This document shows, one piece after another, positions 27,969 to 36,930 of a stretch of 64,000 bases of DNA. The notes beneath the pieces are model-generated. The model ran no database searches. It was not told the DNA's origin and saw only the letters and a program-made list of their open reading frames with translations. The position numbers and the translations under genes are program-made. Numbering within the stretch: the first letter of the stretch is position 1; every line of letters begins with the position of its first letter. Source of the DNA: Sphingomonas turrisvirgatae (GTDB lineage: Bacteria; Pseudomonadota; Alphaproteobacteria; Sphingomonadales; Sphingomonadaceae); the NCBI RefSeq assembly GCF_001721295.1, contig NZ_MDDS01000013.1, forward strand, positions 124,001-188,000, read 5' to 3'.

Positions 27969-30956
27969 TCAGTTCATGTTGAACCGGACGCCGATGCGGA
28001 ATTGCCGGCCCAGCATGTCCGAATAGGTGCTGTTCGCGGCAAGCCCGGTTTCCGGAACAAGCAGCGGCCAGCGATTGAACAGGTTCGTCACGTTGACGAA
28101 GAACTGCGCCTCGGACTCACCGACCCTGATCTTCTGCGTCAGGTTCAAGTCGGCATAGAACAGGCCGGACACGCGGTTGTTGTCGTACGTCGGGAACTGC
28201 GTGGTCGAGACAGGGCACGTGCCGGTGCATTCGATGCCGCTGGCAGCGTATTTGCCCGAGCTCACCCCACGGCCGACGAGCGTGGCCGAGAAGTCCGGCG
28301 AATCATAGGACAGGCTGCCACGGAAGATCCATGTGGGGGTGCTCGCCTGCCCGCCATTCGCGCCGACCGTATCGACCGGCACCTGGCCCGTGATGCCGGT
28401 ATCGATGATATTGTCGATATAGCGCGTTGCTACGCCACGCAGCGAAACGGCCCGGTCCTCACCGACGGGTACGCGATACGAAGCCTCGAAATCGATGCCA
28501 CGCACGAGCTGGGTCGTGAAGTTGTAGGGCCGCGTCGTGAACAGCAGACGGGTCGCGTTGTTGGGATCCTGCTGGATCTGCGCGCAGAAGTCAGCCAGCC
28601 CCTCAAAGCAGCGGTTGATGATCTGCTGCGCGCTGTAGGTGCCGATGGCGTCGTCCAGCTCGATCCGGAAATAGTCGACCGAGACCGACAGGCCGGGCAC
28701 GAAGCGGGGCGAAATCACCGCGCCGATGTTCCAGGAGTCCGCGCGTTCCGGCACCAGGTTCAGGTTGCCGAGCGTCGTGCCGGTATAGCCTACGCCGGTG
28801 GCGGTATAGCTGCCGCCGTTCGGGCCGGAACCCGCGCCGAACGGATTGGTCACGGAGTCGGTGTTCTGCGCCAGCTGATACAGGTCGGCGAGGTTCGGCG
28901 CCCGGATGTCGCGCGAGCGGGTGACCCGCACGCGGATGTCCTCGATCGGCGCCCAGATGGCGCCGGCCTTCCAGGTGGTGACATAGCCCGACGCCGAATA
29001 GTCGGTCGCGCGAACCGCGCCATTGAACTCGAGCCCGAAGCCCAGCGGGATGACCGTTTCGAGATACGCTTCCTTGACGTCATACTCGCCATTGGTCGGC
29101 ACATAATTGCCCACCGACCACCGGTTCGTCACGACGTTGTTGGCGACGATCGGCTGGAATTCGGCGGGCACGAACCCGCGGATCCGCTCCTTGCGATATT
29201 CGGCGCCAACCGCGATGCTGACGTCGCCAGCCCAGGTCGCGAACGGCGTGACCGACAGGTTCACACCGGCCAGGAACTGTTCGAGCGTCTCGTCGCGATA
29301 CGGGTTGCCGAACGCATAGGCGACTGCGGCCGGATCGGTGACGCCCAGGCCGAGCCGGTTCACGGGACGGCAGTTGGGATCGTCGTCGGTCGTGCTTGCG
29401 TTGACGTTGATGGAACACTGGATCGAACCGGCCGCGTACCCGCCCGGATTGCCGACCGGCGCGAAGACGGCATTGGTCGCCGCGGCCAGTCGGGTGGTGT
29501 TCTGGATGTTCTGCAACTCCTCGTGCAGCTCGGCGCGGCCATATTGGCCGTAGACGTCCCAGCGTGCCGCCTTGCCGAACACCTCGAACGTGCCCTCGGC
29601 ACCGATCAGGTACCGCTGCACCCTGCGCTCATTATCGACGGCGCGGAACGGCAGGTCCGCGCCGCTCGTCGCGACCGTCACGGATGTCACGCCGGTGAGC
29701 GCAGCCGGGCCCAGCGTGTTGTAGAGATAGGCGTTGCAGGTCAGCGGCGCCGCAGCCGCCGTCGCCGCCGCGCCGCAGCCCGTGGCATTGAGCGAGATGC
29801 CGGTCTGCAGGTTGGGACCGGCGTTGAAGTAGATGCGCTGGCGATTGTACGACGCCTCGCCGAACAGCTCGACGCCTTCTGCTACCTCGAAGCTCACCCG
29901 GCCGAAAAAGCCGTAGCGATCGTCCCTGGGCATCAACCCGATACGGCGGCCGGTATCGTTGACCTGCCACGATCCGCCCTCGATCAGCGTGGGCGCGGCG
30001 ACCGTGCTCACGCGATTGAAGCCGGCAGGCGCCAGCGCGCCATAGTCGAACACGTTCACCGCGCCATTCTGTCCGAAATACAGGCCGCGCAGCGCATTGG
30101 TGGTCGTGCCGGCCGACGCCGTGACCAGCCCGCCCGGCGCCGAGTTGCCCTGGCCGATCGGGCGGCGCGTGGTCAGATATTGCGGCTGCGTCGTGCTGCC
30201 CGCGGTCCATGCCGGGTTGGTGACCCGGACATAGCCCGTATGGTTCCATCTGCGATCGTTGGTGTCGACGTTGAAGATGCCATCCTGATGCGCGAGTTCG
30301 GCGCTGAGCAGGATATGGCCGCGACCGCCGGCGAACGACTTGCCCGCGGCGACGCTGCCCGAATAGTTGAAGCCGTCGCCATAGCCGGTGACACCGGAAT
30401 CGGCCGTGACGCGCAGCCCTTCATATTTGTTGTCGAGGATGAAGTTGACGACGCCCGCGACGGCGTCCGAACCATAAGCGGACGAGGCGCCGCCGGTCGA
30501 AACCTCGACCCGGTCGATCAGCGCCTGCGGAATGGTGTTGATATCGACGACCCCGTTGACCGCCGAGCCGACCGAGCGGCGGCCGTTCACCAGAATGAGC
30601 GTGCGGGTTTCACCCAGGTTGCGCAGGTTCAACGCATTGATGCCGGCCTGCCCGCTCGACAGGTTGAGGCGCGAATTGGCCGGCTTGGTCGATCCGGCCA
30701 GCTGTGGCAGCTGGTTGACGAAATCGGCAACGTTGTTGGTGGGCGAGCTGTTCTCGATCTCCGCGCGGCTCAGCACGGTCAGCGGCGTGGGTGCCTCGTA
30801 GCCGTCGCGGACGATGCGCGAACCCGTAACGAGGATGCTCTGCCCCGGCTCCTCCTGCGCCGCTTCGGGCGGCGTGGCAGGTGCCGACGCGTCCTGCGCA
30901 AAGACGGGATGCGCGATCGCGCACGCGGAAAGAAAAAGCGCTGCCTTGAATTTCAT
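27969..30956 (-). CDS. TonB-dependent outer-membrane receptor
   Basis: 995 aa from the ATG at 30956, which follows GGGGGC; the longer frame adds no signal peptide. Signal peptide MKFKAALFLSACAIAHPVFAQ; TonB-box-like SILVTGSRI; plug domain with NVADFVNQLPQLAG and RVEVSTGGASSAYGSDAVAGVVNFI; then a beta-barrel with typical ADSWNIGAVISPRF and VRVTRSRDIRAPNLADLYQ. No STN signalling domain is present. The substrate is unknown; there are no neighbouring transport or degradation genes to suggest one. Confidence 0.93.
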   Translation of the reverse strand: MKFKAALFLSACAIAHPVFAQDASAPATPPEAAQEEPGQSILVTGSRIVRDGYEAPTPLTVLSRAEIENSSPTNNVADFVNQLPQLAGSTKPANSRLNLSSGQAGINALNLRNLGETRTLILVNGRRSVGSAVNGVVDINTIPQALIDRVEVSTGGASSAYGSDAVAGVVNFILDNKYEGLRVTADSGVTGYGDGFNYSGSVAAGKSFAGGRGHILLSAELAHQDGIFNVDTNDRRWNHTGYVRVTNPAWTAGSTTQPQYLTTRRPIGQGNSAPGGLVTASAGTTTNALRGLYFGQNGAVNVFDYGALAPAGFNRVSTVAAPTLIEGGSWQVNDTGRRIGLMPRDDRYGFFGRVSFEVAEGVELFGEASYNRQRIYFNAGPNLQTGISLNATGCGAAATAAAAPLTCNAYLYNTLGPAALTGVTSVTVATSGADLPFRAVDNERRVQRYLIGAEGTFEVFGKAARWDVYGQYGRAELHEELQNIQNTTRLAAATNAVFAPVGNPGGYAAGSIQCSINVNASTTDDDPNCRPVNRLGLGVTDPAAVAYAFGNPYRDETLEQFLAGVNLSVTPFATWAGDVSIAVGAEYRKERIRGFVPAEFQPIVANNVVTNRWSVGNYVPTNGEYDVKEAYLETVIPLGFGLEFNGAVRATDYSASGYVTTWKAGAIWAPIEDIRVRVTRSRDIRAPNLADLYQLAQNTDSVTNPFGAGSGPNGGSYTATGVGYTGTTLGNLNLVPERADSWNIGAVISPRFVPGLSVSVDYFRIELDDAIGTYSAQQIINRCFEGLADFCAQIQQDPNNATRLLFTTRPYNFTTQLVRGIDFEASYRVPVGEDRAVSLRGVATRYIDNIIDTGITGQVPVDTVGANGGQASTPTWIFRGSLSYDSPDFSATLVGRGVSSGKYAASGIECTGTCPVSTTQFPTYDNNRVSGLFYADLNLTQKIRVGESEAQFFVNVTNLFNRWPLLVPETGLAANSTYSDMLGRQFRIGVRFNMN

Positions 30957-31154
30957 GATGCCCCCTGTGCCTCGCTTGCGCGAACGGCTTGCCCCCGCCG
31001 CGCCAGATCGAACCGGCAGGAAGTAACCACGCCAGCGCGCCGTTAGCAAATGCGAAAAATCGGCGTCATGCGCGCGTCGCGAAACTGTGTCGCGCAAGCA
31101 ACGCCGTAGCGAAATGACTGCTGCTAGAGCGGGCGACTCGTGGATCCGGGCCGG

Positions 31155-31204
31155 TTAGTGCAAAATTAACCTTTTGCCTTCAGATGTGCTTAGGTTAATG
31201 AATC
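31155..31204 (+). promoter_or_regulatory. ctrA control region: CtrA-like box and GANTC methylation site
   Basis: TTAG-N7-TTAA at 31155-31169 matches the CtrA box TTAA-N7-TTAA with one mismatch. An inverted pair ATTAACC (31165-31171) and GGTTAAT (31193-31199) flanks 21 bases. GAATC at 31200-31204 is a GANTC site, the CcrM target. In Caulobacter ctrA is both autoregulated and CcrM-sensitive. The 30957-31255 gap also has to hold the TonB-receptor promoter; I see nothing else distinct in it. Confidence 0.55.
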
Positions 31205-31255
31205 AGTCGTGTTGCGGGTCATAGGGGGCCCAAGCGACAACAGGGGAACCTGCCG

Positions 31256-31963
31256 ATGCGCGTGCTGTTGATCGAAGACGAGCCGACGACCGCCAAGGCG
31301 ATCGAGCTCATGCTCACGACCGAGGGCTTCAACGTCTACACCACCGATCTGGGCGAGGAAGGCCTCGATCTGGCCAAGCTGTATGATTACGACATCATCC
31401 TGCTCGACCTGAACCTGCCCGACATGCACGGCTATGACGTGCTGAAGAAGGTGCGCGTCGCCCGGGTGCAGACCCCGGTCCTGATCCTGTCCGGCATCAA
31501 CGAGATGGACAGTAAGGTGCGCTCGTTCGGATTTGGCGCGGACGATTATGTGACCAAGCCCTTCCATCGTGAGGAACTGGTCGCCCGCATCCACGCCGTG
31601 GTGCGCCGTTCGAAGGGCCATTCGCAGTCGGTCATCCGCACCGGCAAGCTCGCCGTGAACCTGGACGCCAAGACCGTCGAGGTCGATGGCGCGCGCGTCC
31701 ACCTGACGGGCAAGGAATATGCGATGCTCGAGCTGCTGTCGCTGCGCAAGGGCACGACGCTGACGAAGGAAATGTTCCTCAACCACCTGTATGGCGGGAT
31801 GGACGAGCCCGAACTCAAGATCATCGACGTCTTCATCTGCAAGCTGCGCAAGAAATTGAGCATGGCGTGCGATGGCGAGAATTATATCGAGACGGTGTGG
31901 GGCCGCGGCTATGTGCTGCGCGACGCCGAGGAAGTTACGGCGCCGGTGGCGGAAGTCGCGTAA
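31256..31963 (+). CDS. ctrA: Cell cycle response regulator CtrA
   Basis: 235 aa. Receiver domain at residues 1-120 with acidic pocket EDEP, phosphorylated Asp51 in [10 protein letters not shown] and Lys in YVTKPF; then a winged-helix OmpR/PhoB DNA-binding domain ([17 protein letters not shown]... [10 protein letters not shown]). Overall it is nearly canonical CtrA. It controls the cell cycle, flagella and division genes in alphaproteobacteria and is activated through CckA-ChpT. It is monocistronic, closed by a strong terminator. Confidence 0.97.
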   Translation: MRVLLIEDEPTTAKAIELMLTTEGFNVYTTDLGEEGLDLAKLYDYDIILLDLNLPDMHGYDVLKKVRVARVQTPVLILSGINEMDSKVRSFGFGADDYVTKPFHREELVARIHAVVRRSKGHSQSVIRTGKLAVNLDAKTVEVDGARVHLTGKEYAMLELLSLRKGTTLTKEMFLNHLYGGMDEPELKIIDVFICKLRKKLSMACDGENYIETVWGRGYVLRDAEEVTAPVAEVA

Positions 31964-31984
31964 AGAGACACGCGGGGGCGTGAA

Positions 31985-32020
31985 GGCCGCGGATCCGATG
32001 GGTCCGCGGCCTTTTCTTTT
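31985..32020 (+). terminator. Rho-independent terminator of ctrA
   Basis: Perfect 9-bp stem ggccgcgga (31985-31993) with tccgcggcc (32003-32011), extended by a few inner pairs, followed directly by ttttctttt. It lies 22 bases after the ctrA stop. Confidence 0.9.
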
Positions 32021-32027
32021 GCGCGCA

Positions 32028-33701
32028 TTACCGCGCGCCGGCCGCAGCCCCCTGCCCGCGCCGATACACGCGCTCGCCGCCGACCCAGGTTTCGAACACC
32101 ACAGTCTGACGCAGCTGCTCTGGCGAGGCGAGCAGCGGGTCGCGATCGATCACCACGAAATCGGCGCGCATGCCGGGCGCGAGGTGGCCGAACTTCTTCT
32201 CGCCAAAGCCAGCATAGGCCGCATCCACCGTAAAGGCGCGCCACGCCTGCTCGCGGCTGACCGCCTCTTCCGGGCGCCAGCCGCCGAACGGCTGCCCCTG
32301 TGCATCCTGTCGAGTGAAACCGGCCGCCCAGCCCACGAACGGATTGGGGCTTTCGACCGGAAAGTCCGAGCCGAACACCAGTTTCGCGCGGCTTCCCAGC
32401 ATGGACTTCCAGGCGTAGGCGCCCGCCAGGCGCTGCGGGCCCAGCCGCGTTTCTGCCATCATGCGGTCGCTGGTCTGGTGAACCGGCTGCATCGAGGCGA
32501 TCACGCCGAGCTTGCCCAGGCGCAGCAAGTCGGCGGGATCGACGATCTGGGCATGCTCGATCCGCCAGCGCCGGTCACCCTTGTAGGTGTCGGATACTTC
32601 CTCGATCGCATCGAGCGCCTGTTTGTTGGCGCGGTCGCCGATCGCGTGCAGCGCCAGCTGGAAATCGTCCATCGCGCCGCGTGCGATCGAGTTGAGCAGT
32701 TGCGCGTCGGTCAGGAACGGCAGGCCCGTGTTGGCGGTCGCATCGGCATAGGGTGCCTTCAGCCACGCGCCGCGCGAGCCGAGCGCGCCGTCTAGATAGA
32801 GCTTGATCCCGCCCATTCGCAGCTTGTCGTTGTAGAGCCAGGGCGTCGGGCCGCTGCCGCCCACCTGAAGCGCGACATCGACGCCGGCCGAATAGCTCAT
32901 GATGCGCATGCGCAGGATGCCGAGGTCGCCCATGCGGCGATAGGTCATCCAGTCGTCGAGACTGGTGCCCATATCGGCGCTGGCCGTGACACCGTTGCTT
33001 AGCAGGATGTCCTGCGCCTTGATGAAGGCGGCGTTGCGGTCGCGCGGGGTCGGCCTGGGCAGCACCTTCTCGATCAGCGCCATTGCGGCATCGACGAACA
33101 CGCCGCCGGGCTTGCCCGCCACCATCTCGATCCGCCCACCGGCCGGGGACTTGGTTGCCGCGGTGATGCCGGCGATGCGCATCGCCGCGCTGTTCGCCCA
33201 GCCGGCATGGCCGTCGGCGCGCGTGAACCAGGCCGGCTTGTCCCCCGTCGCGGCATCCAGTTCAGCGGCTGTCGGGAAGCGGCCGAGCTGCCACATCTCC
33301 TGGTTCCAGCCGCCGCCGACCAGCCACGAGCGCTGCGTATTGTCGAGCGCATAGCGGCGGATCGCCTCCTGCGCCTGTGCCAGCGACGTGGTGGCGGAGA
33401 GGTCGAGTGCCATGGCCCGAAAGCCGAGCTCCATGACATGCCCATGCGCGTCGACCATGCCGGGGATGACGGTGCGGCCCTTCATGTCCTCGCGCCAGTC
33501 GAGCCGCTCGGGCCGTTTGTCGCCGCGCTTGAGCAGCTTCACCACCTTGCCGTCCGGCGAGACGACGATGCCGTTGAAACGAACGATCTCGCCGCGCTCG
33601 TCCAGCGTCATCCCGTCGACATTCTCGACCAGGGCATCGGCAAGCGCGGGATTCGCCAGGAGAAGCGACACGACAAGGGCGAGCGGCAGAGCTGGACGCA
33701 A
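32028..33701 (-). CDS. Exported amidohydrolase (Amidohydrolase_3 / YtcJ-like)
   Basis: 557 aa from a TTG at 33701 with GGAGGA seven bases upstream. A signal peptide (LPLALVVSLLLANPALA) precedes a metal-dependent hydrolase with the HxH motif as GMVDAHGHVME, the ADMGTSLDDW region, late metal His residues in ALHAIGDRAN and RIEHAQIV, and a C-terminal Asp in VFGSDFPVESPNP. YtcJ-like proteins act on N-substituted formamides or similar amides; the substrate here is unknown. Export to the periplasm is predicted. Confidence 0.88.
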   Translation of the reverse strand: MRPALPLALVVSLLLANPALADALVENVDGMTLDERGEIVRFNGIVVSPDGKVVKLLKRGDKRPERLDWREDMKGRTVIPGMVDAHGHVMELGFRAMALDLSATTSLAQAQEAIRRYALDNTQRSWLVGGGWNQEMWQLGRFPTAAELDAATGDKPAWFTRADGHAGWANSAAMRIAGITAATKSPAGGRIEMVAGKPGGVFVDAAMALIEKVLPRPTPRDRNAAFIKAQDILLSNGVTASADMGTSLDDWMTYRRMGDLGILRMRIMSYSAGVDVALQVGGSGPTPWLYNDKLRMGGIKLYLDGALGSRGAWLKAPYADATANTGLPFLTDAQLLNSIARGAMDDFQLALHAIGDRANKQALDAIEEVSDTYKGDRRWRIEHAQIVDPADLLRLGKLGVIASMQPVHQTSDRMMAETRLGPQRLAGAYAWKSMLGSRAKLVFGSDFPVESPNPFVGWAAGFTRQDAQGQPFGGWRPEEAVSREQAWRAFTVDAAYAGFGEKKFGHLAPGMRADFVVIDRDPLLASPEQLRQTVVFETWVGGERVYRRGQGAAAGAR

Positions 33702-33798
33702 GGATGGTTCCTCCGGGAAAATGCGCGAAAGCTGCGCTTCGAACCGCTTTCGAATAGGCGGTGTTCCCCCGCTGCGCCAGATGGTCTAGGCGATCGCG

Positions 33799-35043
33799 AT
33801 GGCAACGCAGGCAGTCCCCGCTCCGCACGACCTTCCGGTCGCCCTGTCCGACGTTCAGGCGGCGGCACAGCGGATCATGGGTGCCGTGGTGCATACGCCG
33901 ACGCTGCACAGCAAGACGCTGTCCGACCTATCGGGCGCCAATGTGTGGCTGAAGTTCGAGAACCTGCAATTTACCGCCGCGTACAAGGAACGCGGAGCGC
34001 TCAACACGCTGCTTCAGCTGGACGAGGCCGCGCGGGCGAAGGGCGTAATTGCGGCATCGGCCGGCAATCATGCTCAGGGCCTTGCCTATCATGGCGGGCG
34101 CCTCGGCATTCCCGTCACGATCGTGATGCCCAAGCCGACGCCCACGGTGAAGGTCATGCAGACCGAAGGGCACAAGGCCACGGTCATCCTGGAAGGCGAG
34201 ACCTTTGACGAAGCCTATGCCCATGCGCGGCAGCTGGAAGCGTCGAATGGCTATACCTTTGTCCACCCGTTCGACGATCCGCGCATCATCGCGGGTCAGG
34301 GCACCGTCGCGCTGGAGATGCTGGCCGACGCACCGGCGATCGACACACTGATCGTGCCGATCGGCGGCGGCGGGCTGATTTCGGGCATGAGCACGGTGGC
34401 AAAGGCAGCGGCGACGCCGATCGAGGTGGTCGGCGTTCAGGCCGAGCTGTTCCCATCGATGTACAATCTGGTGAAGGGGCATCACGAGCCGATCGGCGGC
34501 GACACGCTGGCGGAAGGCATCGCGGTGCGCGATCCGGGCGCGATCACCTCACGCATCGTCGACGCGCTGGTGGACGACATCGTGCTGGTGAGCGAGCGCG
34601 CGCTCGAGGAGGCGCTGAGCCTGATCCTGCAGATCGAGAAGACGGTGGTCGAGGGCGCGGGCGCCGCTGGCCTCGCCGCGCTGCTTGCCAATCGCGAGCG
34701 GTTTGCGGGCAAGAATGTCGGCATCGTCCTGTGCGGCGGCAATATCGACACGCGGCTGCTGGCGAACGTGCTGCTGCGCGATCTTGCCCGATCGGGGCGG
34801 CTGGCGCGGCTGCGCATCCGGCTTCAGGACCGGCCGGGCGCGCTGTATCAGGTTGCGCGCATCTTTCAGGAGCAGGCGGTCAACATCCTCGAACTGGCGC
34901 ATCAACGCATCTTCACCAACCTGCCCGCCAAGGGCCTCAGTCTCGACGTCGAGTGCGAGACGCGCGACCGCGCGCACCTTGAACGATTGAACACCGCGTT
35001 GATGGCCGAGGGCTATGACGTGAAGCTGATCGAGCTCGCCTAG
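33799..35043 (+). CDS. ilvA: Threonine ammonia-lyase with ACT domain
   Basis: 414 aa. PLP fold-type II enzyme with the PLP Lys in FTAAYKERGALN, the phosphate loop VPIGGGGLISG and the SAGNHAQG motif. A single C-terminal ACT domain (about residues 335-410; RIRLQDRPGALYQV) makes it the short, TdcB/IlvA2-like form. It deaminates threonine to 2-oxobutanoate for isoleucine synthesis or for catabolism; which role dominates cannot be told from sequence. Confidence 0.92.
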   Translation: MATQAVPAPHDLPVALSDVQAAAQRIMGAVVHTPTLHSKTLSDLSGANVWLKFENLQFTAAYKERGALNTLLQLDEAARAKGVIAASAGNHAQGLAYHGGRLGIPVTIVMPKPTPTVKVMQTEGHKATVILEGETFDEAYAHARQLEASNGYTFVHPFDDPRIIAGQGTVALEMLADAPAIDTLIVPIGGGGLISGMSTVAKAAATPIEVVGVQAELFPSMYNLVKGHHEPIGGDTLAEGIAVRDPGAITSRIVDALVDDIVLVSERALEEALSLILQIEKTVVEGAGAAGLAALLANRERFAGKNVGIVLCGGNIDTRLLANVLLRDLARSGRLARLRIRLQDRPGALYQVARIFQEQAVNILELAHQRIFTNLPAKGLSLDVECETRDRAHLERLNTALMAEGYDVKLIELA

Positions 35044-35087
35044 CGCCTGGCTTGATCCGGCGCGGAGCGGTTGGCGTGACCGGGTAG

Positions 35088-35146
35088 TTGTCCACGTTTT
35101 CCACAGCTTGTGGACGAAACGAATCGCTGGTGCGGCGAAACGAGTC
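35088..35146. promoter_or_regulatory. Cluster of DnaA-box-like and GANTC sites in the ilvA-bpt gap
   Basis: The 297-bp gap 35044-35340 holds TTTTCCACA at 35097-35105 (fits TTWTNCACA), TTGTCCACG at 35088-35096, and a third, inverted relative (cttgtggacga at 35107-35117), plus two GANTC sites (GAATC 35121-35125, GAGTC 35142-35146). The rest of the gap is ordinary, with modest A/T richness near 35250-35290. The sites fit DnaA and CcrM control of the downstream gene, or part of a replication locus. This is inference. Confidence 0.35.
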
Positions 35147-35340
35147 GCAGGGCGCTTTCCCGTGCTTTCGGCGGCCCGCTATAGTGACCCTGCGTACTCG
35201 TCCTTGGGGGGTGGACGCGACCGGGGGGACATCGGACGGGCTTTGCCATTTTGATGGTAAACCGCCTTTTCATAAAGTTGCCCAGGCTGCATAACGCCCC
35301 TTCAAACGTGGTCGCGCGATTTTGAAAGGGGCTTGGGCGG

Positions 35341-36114
35341 GTGACGGCAATCACGCGATTTCCACGATTTTTCGTGACGAGTCCCTCTCCATGCCCGTAC
35401 CTGCCGGGCCGGCAGGAGCGGAAGATCTTTACCGAATTGTCGGGGCCGCATGCCGGCGAGCTGAACGATGCGCTGGGCCGCATCGGCTTTCGCCGCAGCC
35501 AGTCGGTCGCTTATCGGCCCAGCTGCGTGGGGTGCAATGCCTGCCTCTCGGTCCGTGTATGCACCGAGGAGTTCCGGCCGAACGCAACCCAGCGCAAGCT
35601 GATCCGCCGCCATGCCGACCTTGAAGTGACTGCATGTCGCCCGTGGGCGACCGACGAACAATATCAGCTGTTGCGCAACTATCTGTCGACGCGTCACCCG
35701 GGCGGCGGGATGACGCAGATGGACGAAACCGACTATGCCGACATGGTCGAGCAGTCGCCGGTCGGCACCTATGTCGTCGAATATCGCGAGCCGGCAGAAC
35801 GCGGCGGCGCGTTAGTCGGCGCGTGCATCACCGATCAGCAGGCCGACGGCCTGTCGATGATCTACAGCTTCTTCGACGCGGAGAATGCCGAGCGCCAGGG
35901 GCTGGGCAACCTCATCATCATGGACCACATCATCCGCGCGCGCGCCGCGGGGCTGCCCTATGTCTATCTTGGCTATTGGGTGAAGGGCAGCGAGCGGATG
36001 GCGTACAAGACGCGCTATCGCCCGATGGAGGTGCTGGGGCCGAATGGCTGGTCGCGGCTGGCGGACGACGAGCAGCCGATGGTCGCGGCGATGCCGGTGC
36101 GCGAACTGGCCTAA
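35341..36114 (+). CDS. bpt: Aspartate/glutamate leucyltransferase (arginyltransferase family, N-degron pathway)
   Basis: 257 aa from a GTG start. The N-terminal ATE domain has the Cys cluster [12 protein letters not shown] and [14 protein letters not shown], and the C-terminal GNAT-like domain has [23 protein letters not shown] and [15 protein letters not shown]. Bpt transfers leucine from Leu-tRNA to proteins starting with Asp or Glu, marking them for ClpS/ClpAP. Its TAA overlaps the TAG of the convergent transglutaminase-like gene (36111-36114). Confidence 0.9.
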   Translation: MTAITRFPRFFVTSPSPCPYLPGRQERKIFTELSGPHAGELNDALGRIGFRRSQSVAYRPSCVGCNACLSVRVCTEEFRPNATQRKLIRRHADLEVTACRPWATDEQYQLLRNYLSTRHPGGGMTQMDETDYADMVEQSPVGTYVVEYREPAERGGALVGACITDQQADGLSMIYSFFDAENAERQGLGNLIIMDHIIRARAAGLPYVYLGYWVKGSERMAYKTRYRPMEVLGPNGWSRLADDEQPMVAAMPVRELA

Positions 36115-36920
36115 GCGTCGCCGCCGAGCCGGTCGACATGGAGATCGACCGCCATCTCCTCCCGCCCCTGCCCCAGCCGCGAGCCGGCGATCGACGCCGC
36201 ACCTGGCGCGTCGAGCCCGATCGCGACGCGCACATAGCTTTCGTCCGGACTGATGCCGGCCGAGGGATCAAAACCGACCCAGCCGAGCCGATCGACCCAC
36301 GCCTCGGCCCAGCCGTGCGGCGCGCTTTCGCCACCGTTATGCTGGCGGTAGCCTGACACGTAGCGGGCGGGCAGCGCCAGCGCGCGGGCGCCGGCGATGT
36401 AGATATGGGCCAAGTCGCGTGAGCTGGGCGTGGGCGCGGCGAACGCCTGGGCCGCGGAGAGGCCCGCATCGGGGAGATCGGGCGCGCCGGGGAAACGCGC
36501 CGCCAGCGCGGCGTTCCAGCGATGCAGGCGGTCAAGCGTGTCGCGGCCGCTGCCAAAGGTATCGCGGGCGAAGGCGGTCAGTGCCTCGTCGCTCGCCGTG
36601 CGCGGCGTCTCGCGCAGGAAGAGCCCTTCGGGAAGCGGCTCGTGGCTGCCGCGCACGACGCCGTTGGATTCGGTGGTCAGCACCTGTCCCGCCACGACGA
36701 TCGCAATGTCGGCGATCGGCCCTTCGGCATAGAGCATCGTCACCTTGTTGCCGAAGCCGTCGACCGTGTCGCGCAGGCGAACGTCGCAGTCGATGTCGAT
36801 CCGCCAGCTGAGCACGGTCTGGTCGATCGTGTCGCTGGGCGTCAGACGGAGCATCTGGACCAGGCGCGACTGCGGCTCGCTGAAACGATATTGGGTCAGA
36901 TGTTCGACGGCGATACGCAT
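36111..36920 (-). CDS. Transglutaminase-like protein with Ser in place of the catalytic Cys
   Basis: 269 aa from the ATG at 36920 ([13 protein letters not shown]). The N-terminal beta domain (residues about 1-80) is typical of bacterial transglutaminase-like proteins, followed by the core domain. The usual GVCQDFAH reads PSSRDLAH here: Ser167 (TCA, bases 36420-36422) occupies the nucleophile position. The triad His (HGWAEAWV) and Asp (GFDPS) remain. It is therefore either inactive as a Cys peptidase/transglutaminase, a Ser variant, or a scaffold. It lies 10 bases after the alpha-E gene and is probably cotranscribed with it. Confidence 0.88.
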   Translation of the reverse strand: MRIAVEHLTQYRFSEPQSRLVQMLRLTPSDTIDQTVLSWRIDIDCDVRLRDTVDGFGNKVTMLYAEGPIADIAIVVAGQVLTTESNGVVRGSHEPLPEGLFLRETPRTASDEALTAFARDTFGSGRDTLDRLHRWNAALAARFPGAPDLPDAGLSAAQAFAAPTPSSRDLAHIYIAGARALALPARYVSGYRQHNGGESAPHGWAEAWVDRLGWVGFDPSAGISPDESYVRVAIGLDAPGAASIAGSRLGQGREEMAVDLHVDRLGGDA

Positions 36921-36930
36921 GACAGGGCGT

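Noticed and set aside
26766-31046. A 1426-codon open frame on the plus strand
   Set aside because: It runs antisense through the M23, L,D-transpeptidase and TonB-receptor genes, which all have clear motifs, signal peptides and starts. The translation is Arg/Ala/Gly/Asp-rich without domains, as expected from the complement of high-GC genes.
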